A DNA stretch of 64,000 nucleotides from Hydrogenoanaerobacterium saccharovorans. Its GTDB lineage: Bacteria > Bacillota > Clostridia > Oscillospirales > Ruminococcaceae. Positions 17,649 to 26,692 of this stretch are shown one piece after another. Below the pieces are notes generated by a model. The model saw nothing but the letters and a program-made list of their open reading frames with translations, searched no databases and was not told the origin of the DNA. The stretch lies in contig NZ_RKRD01000001.1 in the NCBI RefSeq assembly GCF_003814745.1, positions 744,001 through 808,000 of the forward strand, written 5' to 3'. Position 1 is the first letter of the stretch; every line of letters starts with the position of its first letter. The translations under genes were made by a program, and so were the position numbers.

Positions 17649-18235
17649 ATATTGCAGTGCTGGTTTCGGGCGGCGGAACCAACCTCCAAGCTTTAATCGA
17701 CGCACAGCAACGCGGAGAAATTGCAAACGGTAAAATCACCTTGGTGGTTGCCTCCAATTCAGGTGCCTATGCGTTGGAGCGTGCCCGCAAAGCCGACATC
17801 AAAACCGAGGTAGTGGCACGCAAAAGCTTTGCATCGAAAGAGCTGTTTGACGAGGCTCTGCTGCTATCTTTAAAAAATCATAGCATCGATTTGGTGGTAC
17901 TGGCGGGCTTTTTATGCATTCTGGGCGAAAACACCCTTACAGCATACAAACGCCGTATCATCAACGTTCATCCATCACTTATTCCCGCATTTTGCGGCGA
18001 CGGCTTCTACGGGCTGCGTGTGCACGAAGCAGCGCTTGCCAGAGGGGTGAAAATTACAGGGGCTACGGTGCATTTTGTAAACGAAATTACCGACGGCGGC
18101 GAGATTATTTTGCAAAAGGCAGTACAAGTACTGCCGGGGGATACCCCTGAGCTTTTACAGCGCCGTGTGATGGAGCAGGCAGAGTGGATTATTTTGCCCA
18201 AAGCAGTTTCTCTTTACTGTTGCGGGATGCTATAA
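17642..18235 (+). CDS. purN: Phosphoribosylglycinamide formyltransferase
   Basis: 197-residue folate-dependent GAR transformylase. It begins with VLVSGGGTNLQALID, the ribonucleotide-binding loop, and has the catalytic set in INVHPSLIPAF (Asn, His) and TGATVHFVNEITDGG (Asp). Full length. Overlaps the end of purM. No formate-dependent PurT is present in the window. Confidence 0.95.
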   Translation: MLNIAVLVSGGGTNLQALIDAQQRGEIANGKITLVVASNSGAYALERARKADIKTEVVARKSFASKELFDEALLLSLKNHSIDLVVLAGFLCILGENTLTAYKRRIINVHPSLIPAFCGDGFYGLRVHEAALARGVKITGATVHFVNEITDGGEIILQKAVQVLPGDTPELLQRRVMEQAEWIILPKAVSLYCCGML

Positions 18236-18264
18236 TGGATGCAGAATGTGTTAGGAGGCAAGCA

Positions 18265-18966
18265 ATGGAGATTCAAAAAATATGGGATATTTTAAAGTGC
18301 AATACTTACCCCGGCAGAGGAATTGTGCTAGGCAAAAACAGCGACGCAGAGCATATGGTAATTGCTTATTTTATTATGGGGCGCAGCGAAAACAGCCGTA
18401 ACCGCATATTTGCAGAACAGGACGGAGGAATTCGCACACAGGCGTTTGACCCTTCAAAACTCACCGACCCGTCTTTGATTATCTATGCGCCTGTACGTAT
18501 CTATGCAGGTAAAACCATTGTAACAAACGGCGACCAAACCGATACGATCTACGATTTTATCACCCGAGGCAAAAGCTTTGAAGATGCACTGCGCACTCGT
18601 ACCTTTGAGCCGGACGCACCCAATTATACCCCCCGCATATCAGGAATGGTTCAAGGGTTTGATTACAAGCTTTCTATCCTTAAAAGTGCAAACGGAAATA
18701 CCGAAAGCGCACAGCGTTTTTTCTTTGAGTACAATAACCCTGTTGCGGGCGAGGGGCATTTTATCCACACCTACCAATGCGATGGCAACCCTATCCCATC
18801 GTTTAAGGGCGAGCCTGTACCTGTTGCAATTACAGGGGATATCGACAGATTTACCGACATGTTGTGGAACAGCTTGAATGCAGACAACAAAGTATCGCTG
18901 TTTACTCGCTTTATCCATGTTAAAACAGGGGCGGTACAAACCCGCATTCTCAATAAAAACCAGTAG
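18265..18966 (+). CDS. IMP cyclohydrolase, PurO-like stand-alone enzyme
   Basis: 233-residue protein of the IMP cyclohydrolase-like family (PF07826), related to archaeal PurO, which closes FAICAR to IMP. Features seen: NTYPGRGIVLGKN near the N-terminus, AYFIMGRSENSRNRIF, and GEGHFIHTYQCDGNPIPSF. It replaces the N-terminal MGS-like half of the usual bifunctional PurH; the formyltransferase half is the next gene, 13 bases on. ATG at 18265 is chosen for the GGAGG nine bases before it; upstream in-frame codons overlap purN. Confidence 0.85.
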   Translation: MEIQKIWDILKCNTYPGRGIVLGKNSDAEHMVIAYFIMGRSENSRNRIFAEQDGGIRTQAFDPSKLTDPSLIIYAPVRIYAGKTIVTNGDQTDTIYDFITRGKSFEDALRTRTFEPDAPNYTPRISGMVQGFDYKLSILKSANGNTESAQRFFFEYNNPVAGEGHFIHTYQCDGNPIPSFKGEPVPVAITGDIDRFTDMLWNSLNADNKVSLFTRFIHVKTGAVQTRILNKNQ

Positions 18967-18979
18967 GAGGGCACTTAGC

Positions 18980-20155
18980 ATGGCAAAACAATTAGAACTG
19001 AAATATGGCTGCAACCCCAACCAAAAGCCATCTCGTATTTTTATGCAGCAGGGCGAGCTGCCCATCGAGGTGCTTTGCGGTAAGCCGGGTTATATCAATT
19101 TTTTGGACGCGCTGAACAGCTGGCAGTTGGTAAAAGAACTTAAAGAAGCCACCGGTTTACCGTGTGCCACTTCGTTTAAGCATGTCAGCCCTGCGGGTGC
19201 GGCGGTTGGTACGCCCCTTACCGAGGTAGAAAAGAAAATCTATTTTGTAGATGATTTGGATTTATCTCCGCTTGCCTGCGCCTACGCAAGAGCACGCGGG
19301 GCAGATAGAATGTCCAGCTACGGCGACTGGATTGCACTTTCGGATACTTGTGACGAGCAAACCGCGGCGATGATTACGCGCGAAGTTTCAGATGGCGTGA
19401 TTGCACCAGGCTATACTGAAAAAGCGTTGGAGATTTTAAAAACAAAGCGCAAGGGTGGGTATAACGTAGTTCAGATTGATGCCAACTATATTCCCGTGCC
19501 GGTGGAGCATAAAGACGTTTTCGGCATCACCTTTGAACAGGGCAGAAATGAACTCAAGATAGACGAAGACCTGCTTACGAATGTCATCACCGAGAATAAA
19601 AATATACCCGACAGTGCAAAACGTGACTTAATTCTTACACTTATCACACTGAAATATACTCAGTCCAACTCTGTGTGCTATGCTAAAGACGGAGCAGTCA
19701 TTGGTGTGGGAGCGGGGCAGCAGAGCCGCATTCATTGCACAAGGCTTGCGGGCAATAAGGCGGATATTTGGTACTTGCGCCAGCATCAAAAAGTGCTGAA
19801 CCTGCCGTTTAAAGCGGACATCCGCCGCCCCGACCGCGACAACACCATTGATGTATATATTTCGGATGACGATATGGATGTTTTGGCAGATGGCATGTGG
19901 CAGCAGTTTTTTACAACAAAACCCGAGCCGCTTACGCGAGAAGAAAAACGTGCATGGCTTACTACCATGACGGGGGTTGCATTGGGTTCGGATGCATTTT
20001 TCCCGTTCGGCGATAATATCGAGCGTGCACACCGCAGCGGCGTTTGCTATATTGCACAGCCGGGCGGTTCTATCCGAGACGACCATGTGATTGATACTTG
20101 CAACAAGTACGGCATTGCTATGGCATTTACTGGCATTCGCTTGTTCCACCATTAA
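18980..20155 (+). CDS. AICAR formyltransferase (PurH C-terminal half only)
   Basis: 391-residue stand-alone phosphoribosylaminoimidazolecarboxamide formyltransferase. It opens with LELKYGCNPNQKPSRIF, then shows TSFKHVSPAGAAVG with the catalytic Lys-His pair, YARARGADRMSSYGDWIALS, LRYTQSN-like LKYTQSNSVCYAKDG, GQQSRIHCTRLAG and the C-terminal AFTGIRLFHH of PurH. The inosinicase domain is missing, and is supplied by the preceding PurO-like gene. ATG at 18980 follows AGGAGGGCACTTAGC. Confidence 0.92.
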   Translation: MAKQLELKYGCNPNQKPSRIFMQQGELPIEVLCGKPGYINFLDALNSWQLVKELKEATGLPCATSFKHVSPAGAAVGTPLTEVEKKIYFVDDLDLSPLACAYARARGADRMSSYGDWIALSDTCDEQTAAMITREVSDGVIAPGYTEKALEILKTKRKGGYNVVQIDANYIPVPVEHKDVFGITFEQGRNELKIDEDLLTNVITENKNIPDSAKRDLILTLITLKYTQSNSVCYAKDGAVIGVGAGQQSRIHCTRLAGNKADIWYLRQHQKVLNLPFKADIRRPDRDNTIDVYISDDDMDVLADGMWQQFFTTKPEPLTREEKRAWLTTMTGVALGSDAFFPFGDNIERAHRSGVCYIAQPGGSIRDDHVIDTCNKYGIAMAFTGIRLFHH

Positions 20156-20314
20156 TACTGTTTTGCATTTAAAGAGCTTCTAAAACCTTTTTAAATCACT
20201 GCTGCAGTCGTGCTTTACACGGCTAATTAGTATAACCCATCTGCAAGCAATATAGCTTGTTGGCATACTTATTTTGCTTAGGTTGGGGCAATGCCCCGTT
20301 AAAGGAGGCAGGTT

Positions 20315-21586
20315 ATGAAAATACTGGTAGTTGGCTCGGGCGGTCGTGAGCATGCCATTGTACGCAAATTAAAAGAGAGCCCCAAGGTTACCGAGCTTTA
20401 CTGTGCAAACGGTAACGGCGGTATTGCTGCAGATGCGGTTTGTATACCGATTTTGCCGTCCAACCTCGATGAAATCGTCGATTTTGCAGTAGAAAAGGCG
20501 ATTGACCTTGTTTTTGTAGCACCCGACGACCCGTTGGTGGCAGGGCTTGTGGATCGCCTTGAGGCAAAAGGCATCAAAGCGTTCGGCCCGCGTGCCAATG
20601 CGGCAATCATCGAGGGCAGCAAGGTTTTTTCCAAGGCACTCATGAAAAACTATGGTATCCCCACTGCCGCCTACGAACAGTTCGATAATGCTGCTGACGC
20701 CATCGAATACCTTACGTGCAAAGGGCAGTTTCCGGTTGTCATCAAGGCGGACGGGCTTGCACTTGGTAAGGGTGTTATCATCGCACAGAATTTACAGCAG
20801 GCAACCGACGGCGTGCGCAGTATTATGGAGGATAAAATCTTCGGTGCGAGCGGCAACCACATTGTGGTGGAGGAATACCTTACCGGCCCCGAGGTATCAG
20901 TACTGGCATTTACCGATGGAAAATGCATCCGCCCTATGGTTTCGGCGATGGACCATAAACGTGCTTTGGACGGTGACAAAGGGCTGAATACCGGCGGTAT
21001 GGGCACAATTGCACCCAACCCCCACTACACATGGGCGGTTGCGCAGGAATGTATGGAGAAAATTTATCTGCCAACTATAAATGCCATGAGTAAAGAGGGT
21101 AGACCGTTTAAAGGGTGCTTGTTTTTTGGTTTGATGCTTACCCCCAAAGGGCCTACTGTAATAGAATACAATTGCCGATTTGGCGACCCGGAAACGCAAG
21201 TGGTGCTCCCGCTGCTGAAAACCGACTTGCTCGAGATTGTTTTGGCGGTTTGTGACGGTCATCTTGCCGATATTGACATTGAATGGAGAAACGGCGCGGC
21301 TGCTTGTGTGGTGATGGCAAGCGGCGGTTACCCGCAAAAGTACGAAACAGGCTGCAAAATTACAGGGCTGGGCAGCGATGGGCAAATAGCAGATGCTGTT
21401 GTTTACCATGCGGGTACAGCGCTTTCTGACGACGGATACAAAACGTCGGGCGGGCGCGTCCTTGGCATTACCGCAACGGCAGCAAGCCTGGAAATTGCAC
21501 TTCAAAAAGTGTATAAGGCAGCAGAAACCATCCGCTTTAACGGGGCGCAGTACCGCAAAGATATCGGCAAACAAGCGGTTAAATAA
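20315..21586 (+). CDS. purD: Phosphoribosylamine-glycine ligase
   Basis: 423-residue GAR synthetase of the ATP-grasp fold. It has VVGSGGREHAI at the N-terminus, KADGLALGKGVIIA as the grasp loop, MVSAMDHKRALDGDKGLNTGGMG and EYNCRFGDPETQ for the active site. Full length, last gene of the pur operon. The 160-base gap from the formyltransferase gene holds a small GGGGC-AAT-GCCCC hairpin at 20285-20297 just before the ribosome site, and no clear promoter. Confidence 0.97.
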   Translation: MKILVVGSGGREHAIVRKLKESPKVTELYCANGNGGIAADAVCIPILPSNLDEIVDFAVEKAIDLVFVAPDDPLVAGLVDRLEAKGIKAFGPRANAAIIEGSKVFSKALMKNYGIPTAAYEQFDNAADAIEYLTCKGQFPVVIKADGLALGKGVIIAQNLQQATDGVRSIMEDKIFGASGNHIVVEEYLTGPEVSVLAFTDGKCIRPMVSAMDHKRALDGDKGLNTGGMGTIAPNPHYTWAVAQECMEKIYLPTINAMSKEGRPFKGCLFFGLMLTPKGPTVIEYNCRFGDPETQVVLPLLKTDLLEIVLAVCDGHLADIDIEWRNGAAACVVMASGGYPQKYETGCKITGLGSDGQIADAVVYHAGTALSDDGYKTSGGRVLGITATAASLEIALQKVYKAAETIRFNGAQYRKDIGKQAVK

Positions 21587-21593
21587 AGAAAAG

Positions 21594-21627
21594 AAACGCT
21601 GTACTCTAAAAAGAGTGCGGCGTTTTT
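21594..21627 (+). terminator. Intrinsic terminator of the pur operon
   Basis: 14-bp stem AAACGCTGTACTCT / AGAGTGCGGCGTTT with two G-T pairs, loop AAAA, then Ts; 8 bases past the purD stop. Confidence 0.85.
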
Positions 21628-21687
21628 GTATAAAAAAAGCAATCTTCCCCATGATAATATCAGAAAATGTCTAGCGGGAGGAAAGTT

Positions 21688-23289
21688 ATGGAAAAACGGG
21701 TAATTGCGGTGTTTTGCGCTATGATTTTGATGTTCACCGGTGTTTACTACCGTGTATTCTCCCTCAGCGAAGGCCAATCGATGGCACAAGTGGCAAAAAA
21801 TCAAAGCACCTATACGCTGGAGGTATCGAACGAGCGGGGGATGATATACGACCGCAACTTTTCTCCTTTGGTAAATATCGAAAAAGAATACCACGCGGCT
21901 GTTTTGCCAAGCCCTCAATCTGCATCCGTGCTGAAAAAACTTATAAAAGATAAAGAGCAATTTATTAAAACGCTGGAAGACCGAAAGCCGATTGTGTTAA
22001 AAGCCGATACCAAAGAGTTTTACAGCAAAGATATGAATGTGTTTGAAGTGGGCAAACGTTATGCCAAACATCAGCCGGCAGTGCATATTATAGGGCACTT
22101 GCGCGAGGGCGAGGGCGTATACGGCATTGAACAGGCTTACAACGATTTTTTTAAAGCCAATGGCAGTAAGGTTGAAATACGCTATTCTGTTGACGCGATT
22201 GGGCGTGCATTAAGCGGAGAAGCCCCTGAAATTATCGACACAACCGCACAGCCCAAACAAGGGCTGGTGCTCACACTGGATCATCGTGTTCAGCGCATAG
22301 CAGAACAAGCTGCAAAACGGTATATTGGCAAAGGTGCCGTTGTAGTAATGGATTGCAGGACAGGGGAGATCATGGCATCGGTAAGCCTGCCTGTGTTCGA
22401 CCCCAACAATGTTGCACGCAGTGTTAACGCAAAAGACACACCCTTTATCAATAAAGCGTTTTCACCCTTTAACGTGGGCTCCAGCTTTAAGCTTGTGGTT
22501 ACGGCTGCTGCGCTAGAGAATAACATACAACCGTCGGGGATTGAATGCAAAGGGTATATTGATATCAACGGGCAGATTTTTAAATGTAACAACCATGCAG
22601 GGCATGGCTGGGTAGACCTTCGGCGTGCGCTGCAGGTTTCGTGTAACCCTTATTTTATCCAACTGGCGCGAAAAGTAGGGGCAGAAAATTTGCGGAACAC
22701 TGCGATTAAATTCGGTTTTGGCAGGGCAAATTTACTGGCAGAAGGATACGAAAGCGCAGCAGGTAATCTGCCCGCTATGGATGAATTGCAAAACCCCGCC
22801 GACGTTGCCAACTTTGGTTTTGGGCAGGGTGTACTGATGGCAACGCCGATTCAGATTGCCCGCATGGTAAGTGTGTTTGCAAACGGAGGCTACCTTGTTA
22901 CACCGCAGCTTATAAAAGGATACTCGGACGGCAAAGGAACCAAAATGGAAGAATCTGTGCCTGAATATGTGGCTAACCGCATTATAACCGAAAAAAACGC
23001 GCAAAGAGTGCATGATTTGATGGTTTCGGTTGTAGAAGAGGGCAGCGGTAAAAAAGCAAAGCCGGAATACGGCGGAGCAGGCGGTAAAACTGCATCTGCA
23101 CAGACAGGGCAGTATTACGATGAAGAAAAAACCAACGAGATTGTGGAAGCGTGGTTTGTCGGCTTTTTCCCTGCCGAACAACCGCGCTACACCATCGTTG
23201 TGCTTGCACAAGGGATGGACTCGGGCAGCACCTATGCTGCACCGATTTTTAAAGATATTGCAGACAGTATGCTGAAGATGGGATTGTGA
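21688..23289 (+). CDS. Class B penicillin-binding protein (transpeptidase)
   Basis: 533-residue membrane-anchored peptidoglycan transpeptidase. One N-terminal helix (about residues 5-22) leads to a dimerisation region with NERGMIYDRN and YGIEQAYNDFF, then the transpeptidase domain with S265-S-F-K268 (SxxK), S318-C-N320 (SxN) and K467-T468-A469. The third motif is normally KTG; alanine replaces glycine here. It resembles SpoVD/FtsI-like clostridial proteins but is shorter and lacks PASTA domains. ATG at 21688 has GGGAGG seven bases upstream. Monocistronic position between purD and degV. Confidence 0.88.
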   Translation: MEKRVIAVFCAMILMFTGVYYRVFSLSEGQSMAQVAKNQSTYTLEVSNERGMIYDRNFSPLVNIEKEYHAAVLPSPQSASVLKKLIKDKEQFIKTLEDRKPIVLKADTKEFYSKDMNVFEVGKRYAKHQPAVHIIGHLREGEGVYGIEQAYNDFFKANGSKVEIRYSVDAIGRALSGEAPEIIDTTAQPKQGLVLTLDHRVQRIAEQAAKRYIGKGAVVVMDCRTGEIMASVSLPVFDPNNVARSVNAKDTPFINKAFSPFNVGSSFKLVVTAAALENNIQPSGIECKGYIDINGQIFKCNNHAGHGWVDLRRALQVSCNPYFIQLARKVGAENLRNTAIKFGFGRANLLAEGYESAAGNLPAMDELQNPADVANFGFGQGVLMATPIQIARMVSVFANGGYLVTPQLIKGYSDGKGTKMEESVPEYVANRIITEKNAQRVHDLMVSVVEEGSGKKAKPEYGGAGGKTASAQTGQYYDEEKTNEIVEAWFVGFFPAEQPRYTIVVLAQGMDSGSTYAAPIFKDIADSMLKMGL

Positions 23290-23310
23290 CGCGCAGAATG
23301 CGAATTTTGA

Positions 23311-23339
23311 TTGAAATAAATCCCATTATCCGATATAAT
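23311..23339 (+). promoter_or_regulatory. Sigma-A promoter upstream of degV-like gene
   Basis: TTGAAA (23311-23316), 17 bases, TATAAT (23334-23339). Strong match at ideal spacing, 72 bases before the start codon. Confidence 0.8.
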
Positions 23340-23410
23340 AAGTTTAGATAGTTAACGCCGGCAGCGTAAACTGCAATTCAGCGGCGATTGGCACAAGGGG
23401 GATTTTCTTT

Positions 23411-24298
23411 ATGGAAAATGCAAGAGATTACATCATCAGTACGGACACCAACTCTGACCTGCTGTTTAGTTTTGTAGATGAAAACAATATCAACCTGCTA
23501 GCACTTGGCTACACGCTGGACGGTGTTACCCGTTTTACCGATGACAGGACCATTGACCAGCACGATTTTTACGAGCAGATGCGCAAAGGCAAAATGCCTA
23601 CAACCATGCAGGTGAACCCCGAACAGGCTGAAAAAGCGTTTAAGCAAATTGCCGCCGAAGGCAAAGATGTTCTTCATATTGCATTTTCTTCGGGGCTGAG
23701 CGGCAGTTACAACAGTGCTGAGATGGGTGCAAAAGAGGCACGCGAACAATATCCCGATGCAAAAATTATTGTAATCGATTCCCTCTCTGCTTCTTTGGGG
23801 CAGGGGCTGATGGTTTATTATGCAGTTAAGCTGAAAAAAGAAGGCAAATCCATCGATGAAGTTACCGCCTGGATTCAGGAGCACAGGCAGAACTTTATCC
23901 ACTACTTTACCGTAGAAGATTTAAACCACCTTTACCGCGGCGGGCGGGTATCAAAAACAACGGCGGTGGTGGGAACCATGCTTGGTATCAAACCGGTAAT
24001 GCATGTCGACGAACAAGGGCACCTTGTGCCAATGGGAAAGGTACGAGGCAGAAAACAATCTTTGCTTGAGCTTATAAACCGCATGGGGCCTAAGATGGAG
24101 GGATTTGACAACCAGGTTGTGTTTATCTCACACGGCGATTGCTTAGAAGAAGCTCATTTTTGTGCTGACGAGATTAAAAAGAAATATAAAATCAAAAACT
24201 TTGTTTTTAACTACGTTGCGCCCTCTATCGGTGCACACTCGGGGCCCGGTACCATTGCTATTTTCTTTCTTGGCAAAACCCGCCACGAAGGCAAGTAA
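23411..24298 (+). CDS. DegV family fatty-acid-binding protein
   Basis: 295-residue DegV-fold protein. Family members bind a fatty acid and can serve the FakAB fatty-acid kinase as the carrier subunit. It begins with the ISTDTNSDL block, followed by TMQVNPEQAEKAF, IAFSSGLSGSYNSA, VIDSLSASLGQG and, at the end, SIGAHSGPGTIAIFFLG. No fakA is nearby. It has its own consensus promoter and a strong terminator, so it is a single-gene unit. Lipid specificity unknown. Confidence 0.92.
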   Translation: MENARDYIISTDTNSDLLFSFVDENNINLLALGYTLDGVTRFTDDRTIDQHDFYEQMRKGKMPTTMQVNPEQAEKAFKQIAAEGKDVLHIAFSSGLSGSYNSAEMGAKEAREQYPDAKIIVIDSLSASLGQGLMVYYAVKLKKEGKSIDEVTAWIQEHRQNFIHYFTVEDLNHLYRGGRVSKTTAVVGTMLGIKPVMHVDEQGHLVPMGKVRGRKQSLLELINRMGPKMEGFDNQVVFISHGDCLEEAHFCADEIKKKYKIKNFVFNYVAPSIGAHSGPGTIAIFFLGKTRHEGK

Positions 24299-24314
24299 CA
24301 TGTGCTGTTAAGCA

Positions 24315-24352
24315 GTCTCCGTCAAGTTTATAGTTGACGGAGACCTCTTTTT
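24315..24352 (+). terminator. Intrinsic terminator after degV-like gene
   Basis: GTCTCCGTCAA / TTGACGGAGAC, a perfect 11-bp stem followed by CTCTTTTT. Its 3' arm also contains the -35 of the next promoter. Confidence 0.9.
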
Positions 24353-24362
24353 GCGCTATAAT
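24334..24362 (+). promoter_or_regulatory. Promoter of the SRP RNA gene
   Basis: TTGACG (24334-24339), 17 bases, TATAAT (24357-24362). The -35 lies inside the degV terminator stem. Transcription would start about 24 bases before the mature RNA. Confidence 0.75.
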
Positions 24363-24392
24363 AATAAGGCTTGATAAATTCAAGCGCGAATA

Positions 24393-24556
24393 GACAGGAT
24401 GAGGTAATTGTTCTGTCATGCGAGTATGCGGGTCCTGTGCGACAGAGCGCCGTGAACCATGTCAGGCGGGGAACCGAGCAGCATTAAGCGGCAGCTTCTG
24501 TGCGCCGCAGGTAACCTGTTACCCGCATGACAGAGCAACTACAGCCTGTCTATTTT
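24393..24556 (+). ncRNA. ffs: Signal recognition particle RNA, long Gram-positive type
   Basis: About 160-base RNA with terminal pairing GACAGG (24393) to CCTGTC (24545-24550), then a T-tract. The conserved Ffh-binding hairpin is visible as GTCAGG...GGAA...AGCAGC around 24461-24485, followed by the complementary side. The extra 5' part is consistent with the Alu domain of the large bacterial SRP RNA. It precedes dnaX, a frequent clostridial order. The long open frame that runs through it into dnaX is not coding here. Confidence 0.88.
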
Positions 24557-24600
24557 TTGTATCAAATTTTTATAATAAAACCTATAACGGAGGTGAGCAG

Positions 24601-26277
24601 ATGTACCAGGCATTGTATCGTAAATACCGCCCAACGGTGTTTGACGATGTGGTAGGGCAAGAACATATTACAACTACTTTGAAGAACGAAGTTGCCACGG
24701 GCAAAACTTCGCATGCCTATCTGTTCACCGGTTCGCGCGGTACAGGTAAAACCACCTGCTCAAAAATTTTGGCAAAAGCGGTAAACTGCCCGAATGCAAA
24801 GAGTAATGGCAACCCATGCGGAGAGTGCGATATTTGCCGAGGCGTTGATGATGGGTCGATTATGGACGTAGTGGAAATCGACGCAGCAAGCAATAACGGT
24901 GTCGATAACATCCGCCAGCTGCGCGAAGAGGCTTATTTTTTGCCCACCATGTGCAAAAAACGCGTTTATATTATAGATGAAACCCACATGCTTTCTACCG
25001 GTGCTTTCAATGCGCTTTTAAAAATTATGGAAGAGCCGCCGGAGCACGTATTGTTTATATTGGCAACTACCGAAGTACACAAAATACCTGCCACCATACT
25101 TTCACGCTGTCAGCGTTTCGATTTTCGCCGCATCGCGAGCGATACCATTGCTGGCAGGCTGGAGGCTGTTTCTGCGCAGGAGGGGTTGACGCTCAGCCAC
25201 GATGCGGCTTTGCTGATTGCCCGCCTTGCCGACGGCGGTATGCGTGATGCACTTTCGCTGCTTGACCTGTGTGCTTCGCACAGCAAAGAGATTGATACGC
25301 AAGTGGTTGCCGGTGCGGCAGGGCTTGCAGGGCATGAGCATTTGTTTGATTTAACCTCTGCCATTGCAAACAACAACACGGGTTCGGCACTGGCTATCAT
25401 TGATGATTTGTACACACAAAGCATTGACCTTGGACGGCTTTGTGAAGAACTTATTTCACATTTTCGTAACTTAATGATTTTAAAATCAGCTACGAAACCC
25501 GAGGAACTGATTGTAGCGTTACCAGAGGAAATTGCACATCTGAAAGAGCAGCAAGCGCAAATTAAGATGCCAGCAATCCTCAACGGGCTAACTGTGCTGC
25601 AAGAGACACTGGGCAGAATGAGCCGTTCGCAAAACCGCCGCACCGAGCTTGAAATGGCGGTTATTCGGCTGTGCAACCCGCAACTGGATACAACTGCCGA
25701 ATCACTTTTGGTGCGTTTGGAACAGTTGGAAACTGCTGTGAAAACAGGAGCGATTTGTATCAAAGCGGGGCAAAGCGGTTCGCAAGATGCAAAAAGTGCT
25801 GCTGAAACCGGTAATCCCACGAAGCCCACAGAATCAAAAGAAAAACATGATATTGTATCGGCGCCAAACGTTACCGATACAGAAGATGACTTTAACAGCA
25901 GTGAACCGAATGATGAAAAGCAACTGATTGAAAGTTTAACTGTTGGGGCGGTACCCATGCAGGAGTGGAGTGAAGTGCTGGCGCGTCTGGCTAAAACCAA
26001 CCCTGCGCTTACAGGTACTTTGCGCGGTTCGTCTGCGTACATTCAAGGCGATATTTGCCTGATTGACTGCAGCGATCAACTCTTTTTTACGCTGATTCGT
26101 CAAAGTGAGGTTTCTAAAACAACACTTCGTGATGCACTCTTTGAGCAAACGGGCAAGAGATTTCGTCTGGGGCCGTATAAAAAAGCAAATGAGCCTGCGG
26201 CTCAACAGCAAACAGACCCGATCGATGAACTTGCCAAAATGGTGCAGGATGCGGGGCTTCCCGTTGAAATCAAATAA
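24601..26277 (+). CDS. dnaX: DNA polymerase III gamma/tau subunit
   Basis: 558-residue clamp-loader ATPase. It begins MYQALYRKYRP, with Walker A GSRGTGKT at G44-T51, zinc cysteines C63, C73, C76, C79, Walker B-like YIIDETHMLS and the SRC motif in ILSRCQRFDF. The C-terminal third is low-complexity then a domain III/IV-like region. ATG at 24601 follows GGAGGTGAGCAG; this start leaves the SRP RNA untouched. No obvious programmed-frameshift heptamer was found. First gene of dnaX-ybaB-recR. Confidence 0.95.
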   Translation: MYQALYRKYRPTVFDDVVGQEHITTTLKNEVATGKTSHAYLFTGSRGTGKTTCSKILAKAVNCPNAKSNGNPCGECDICRGVDDGSIMDVVEIDAASNNGVDNIRQLREEAYFLPTMCKKRVYIIDETHMLSTGAFNALLKIMEEPPEHVLFILATTEVHKIPATILSRCQRFDFRRIASDTIAGRLEAVSAQEGLTLSHDAALLIARLADGGMRDALSLLDLCASHSKEIDTQVVAGAAGLAGHEHLFDLTSAIANNNTGSALAIIDDLYTQSIDLGRLCEELISHFRNLMILKSATKPEELIVALPEEIAHLKEQQAQIKMPAILNGLTVLQETLGRMSRSQNRRTELEMAVIRLCNPQLDTTAESLLVRLEQLETAVKTGAICIKAGQSGSQDAKSAAETGNPTKPTESKEKHDIVSAPNVTDTEDDFNSSEPNDEKQLIESLTVGAVPMQEWSEVLARLAKTNPALTGTLRGSSAYIQGDICLIDCSDQLFFTLIRQSEVSKTTLRDALFEQTGKRFRLGPYKKANEPAAQQQTDPIDELAKMVQDAGLPVEIK

Positions 26278-26339
26278 ACAACGCGAGAAATCGTGTTGCA
26301 AATAAATGAAAAAGATACTTAACTACGGAGGATATAATC

Positions 26340-26687
26340 ATGAAAGCAAGATTACCACAAGGATACGGCGGCGGCCCCGGCAATATGCAGCAGATGATCA
26401 AGCAAGCTCAAAAAATCCAAGAGGATATGGCTAAGAAATCAGAAGAACTTGAAGAGATGGAAACCACCATTACCTCTGGCGGCGGTGCTGTAGAGGTTGT
26501 TATTACAGGTAAAAAAGTGATCAAATCTCTCACCATCAAACCAGAAGTGGTTGACCCTGAAGACATTGAGATGCTGCAGGATTTGATTATGGCAGGTGTA
26601 AACGAAGCAATTCGTACAGTAGAAGAAATAGCGAACAAAGAGATGGAGAAAATTTCGGGCGGGCTGAATGTACCCGGAATGTTTTAA
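26340..26687 (+). CDS. YbaB/EbfC family nucleoid-associated protein
   Basis: 115-residue DNA-binding protein that forms tweezer-like dimers. It has MIKQAQKIQEDMAKKSEELEEME as the N-terminal helix, then GGGAVEVVITGKKVIKSLTIKPEVV and LQDLIMAGVNEAI. The N-terminal GYGGGPGNMQQM is a glycine-rich leader common in clostridial members. Sits between dnaX and recR, the conserved order; recR follows after 5 bases. Confidence 0.94.
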   Translation: MKARLPQGYGGGPGNMQQMIKQAQKIQEDMAKKSEELEEMETTITSGGGAVEVVITGKKVIKSLTIKPEVVDPEDIEMLQDLIMAGVNEAIRTVEEIANKEMEKISGGLNVPGMF

Positions 26688-26692
26688 GTGAA

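Noticed and set aside
24418..24600. Upstream extension of the dnaX reading frame
   Set aside because: It runs through the SRP RNA; the GGAGG and conserved MYQALYRKYRP N-terminus fix the start at 24601.
25110..26042. Long minus-strand open frame of 310 codons opposite dnaX
   Set aside because: Serine/cysteine-rich low-quality translation with no family motifs; it is the complement of a real gene.
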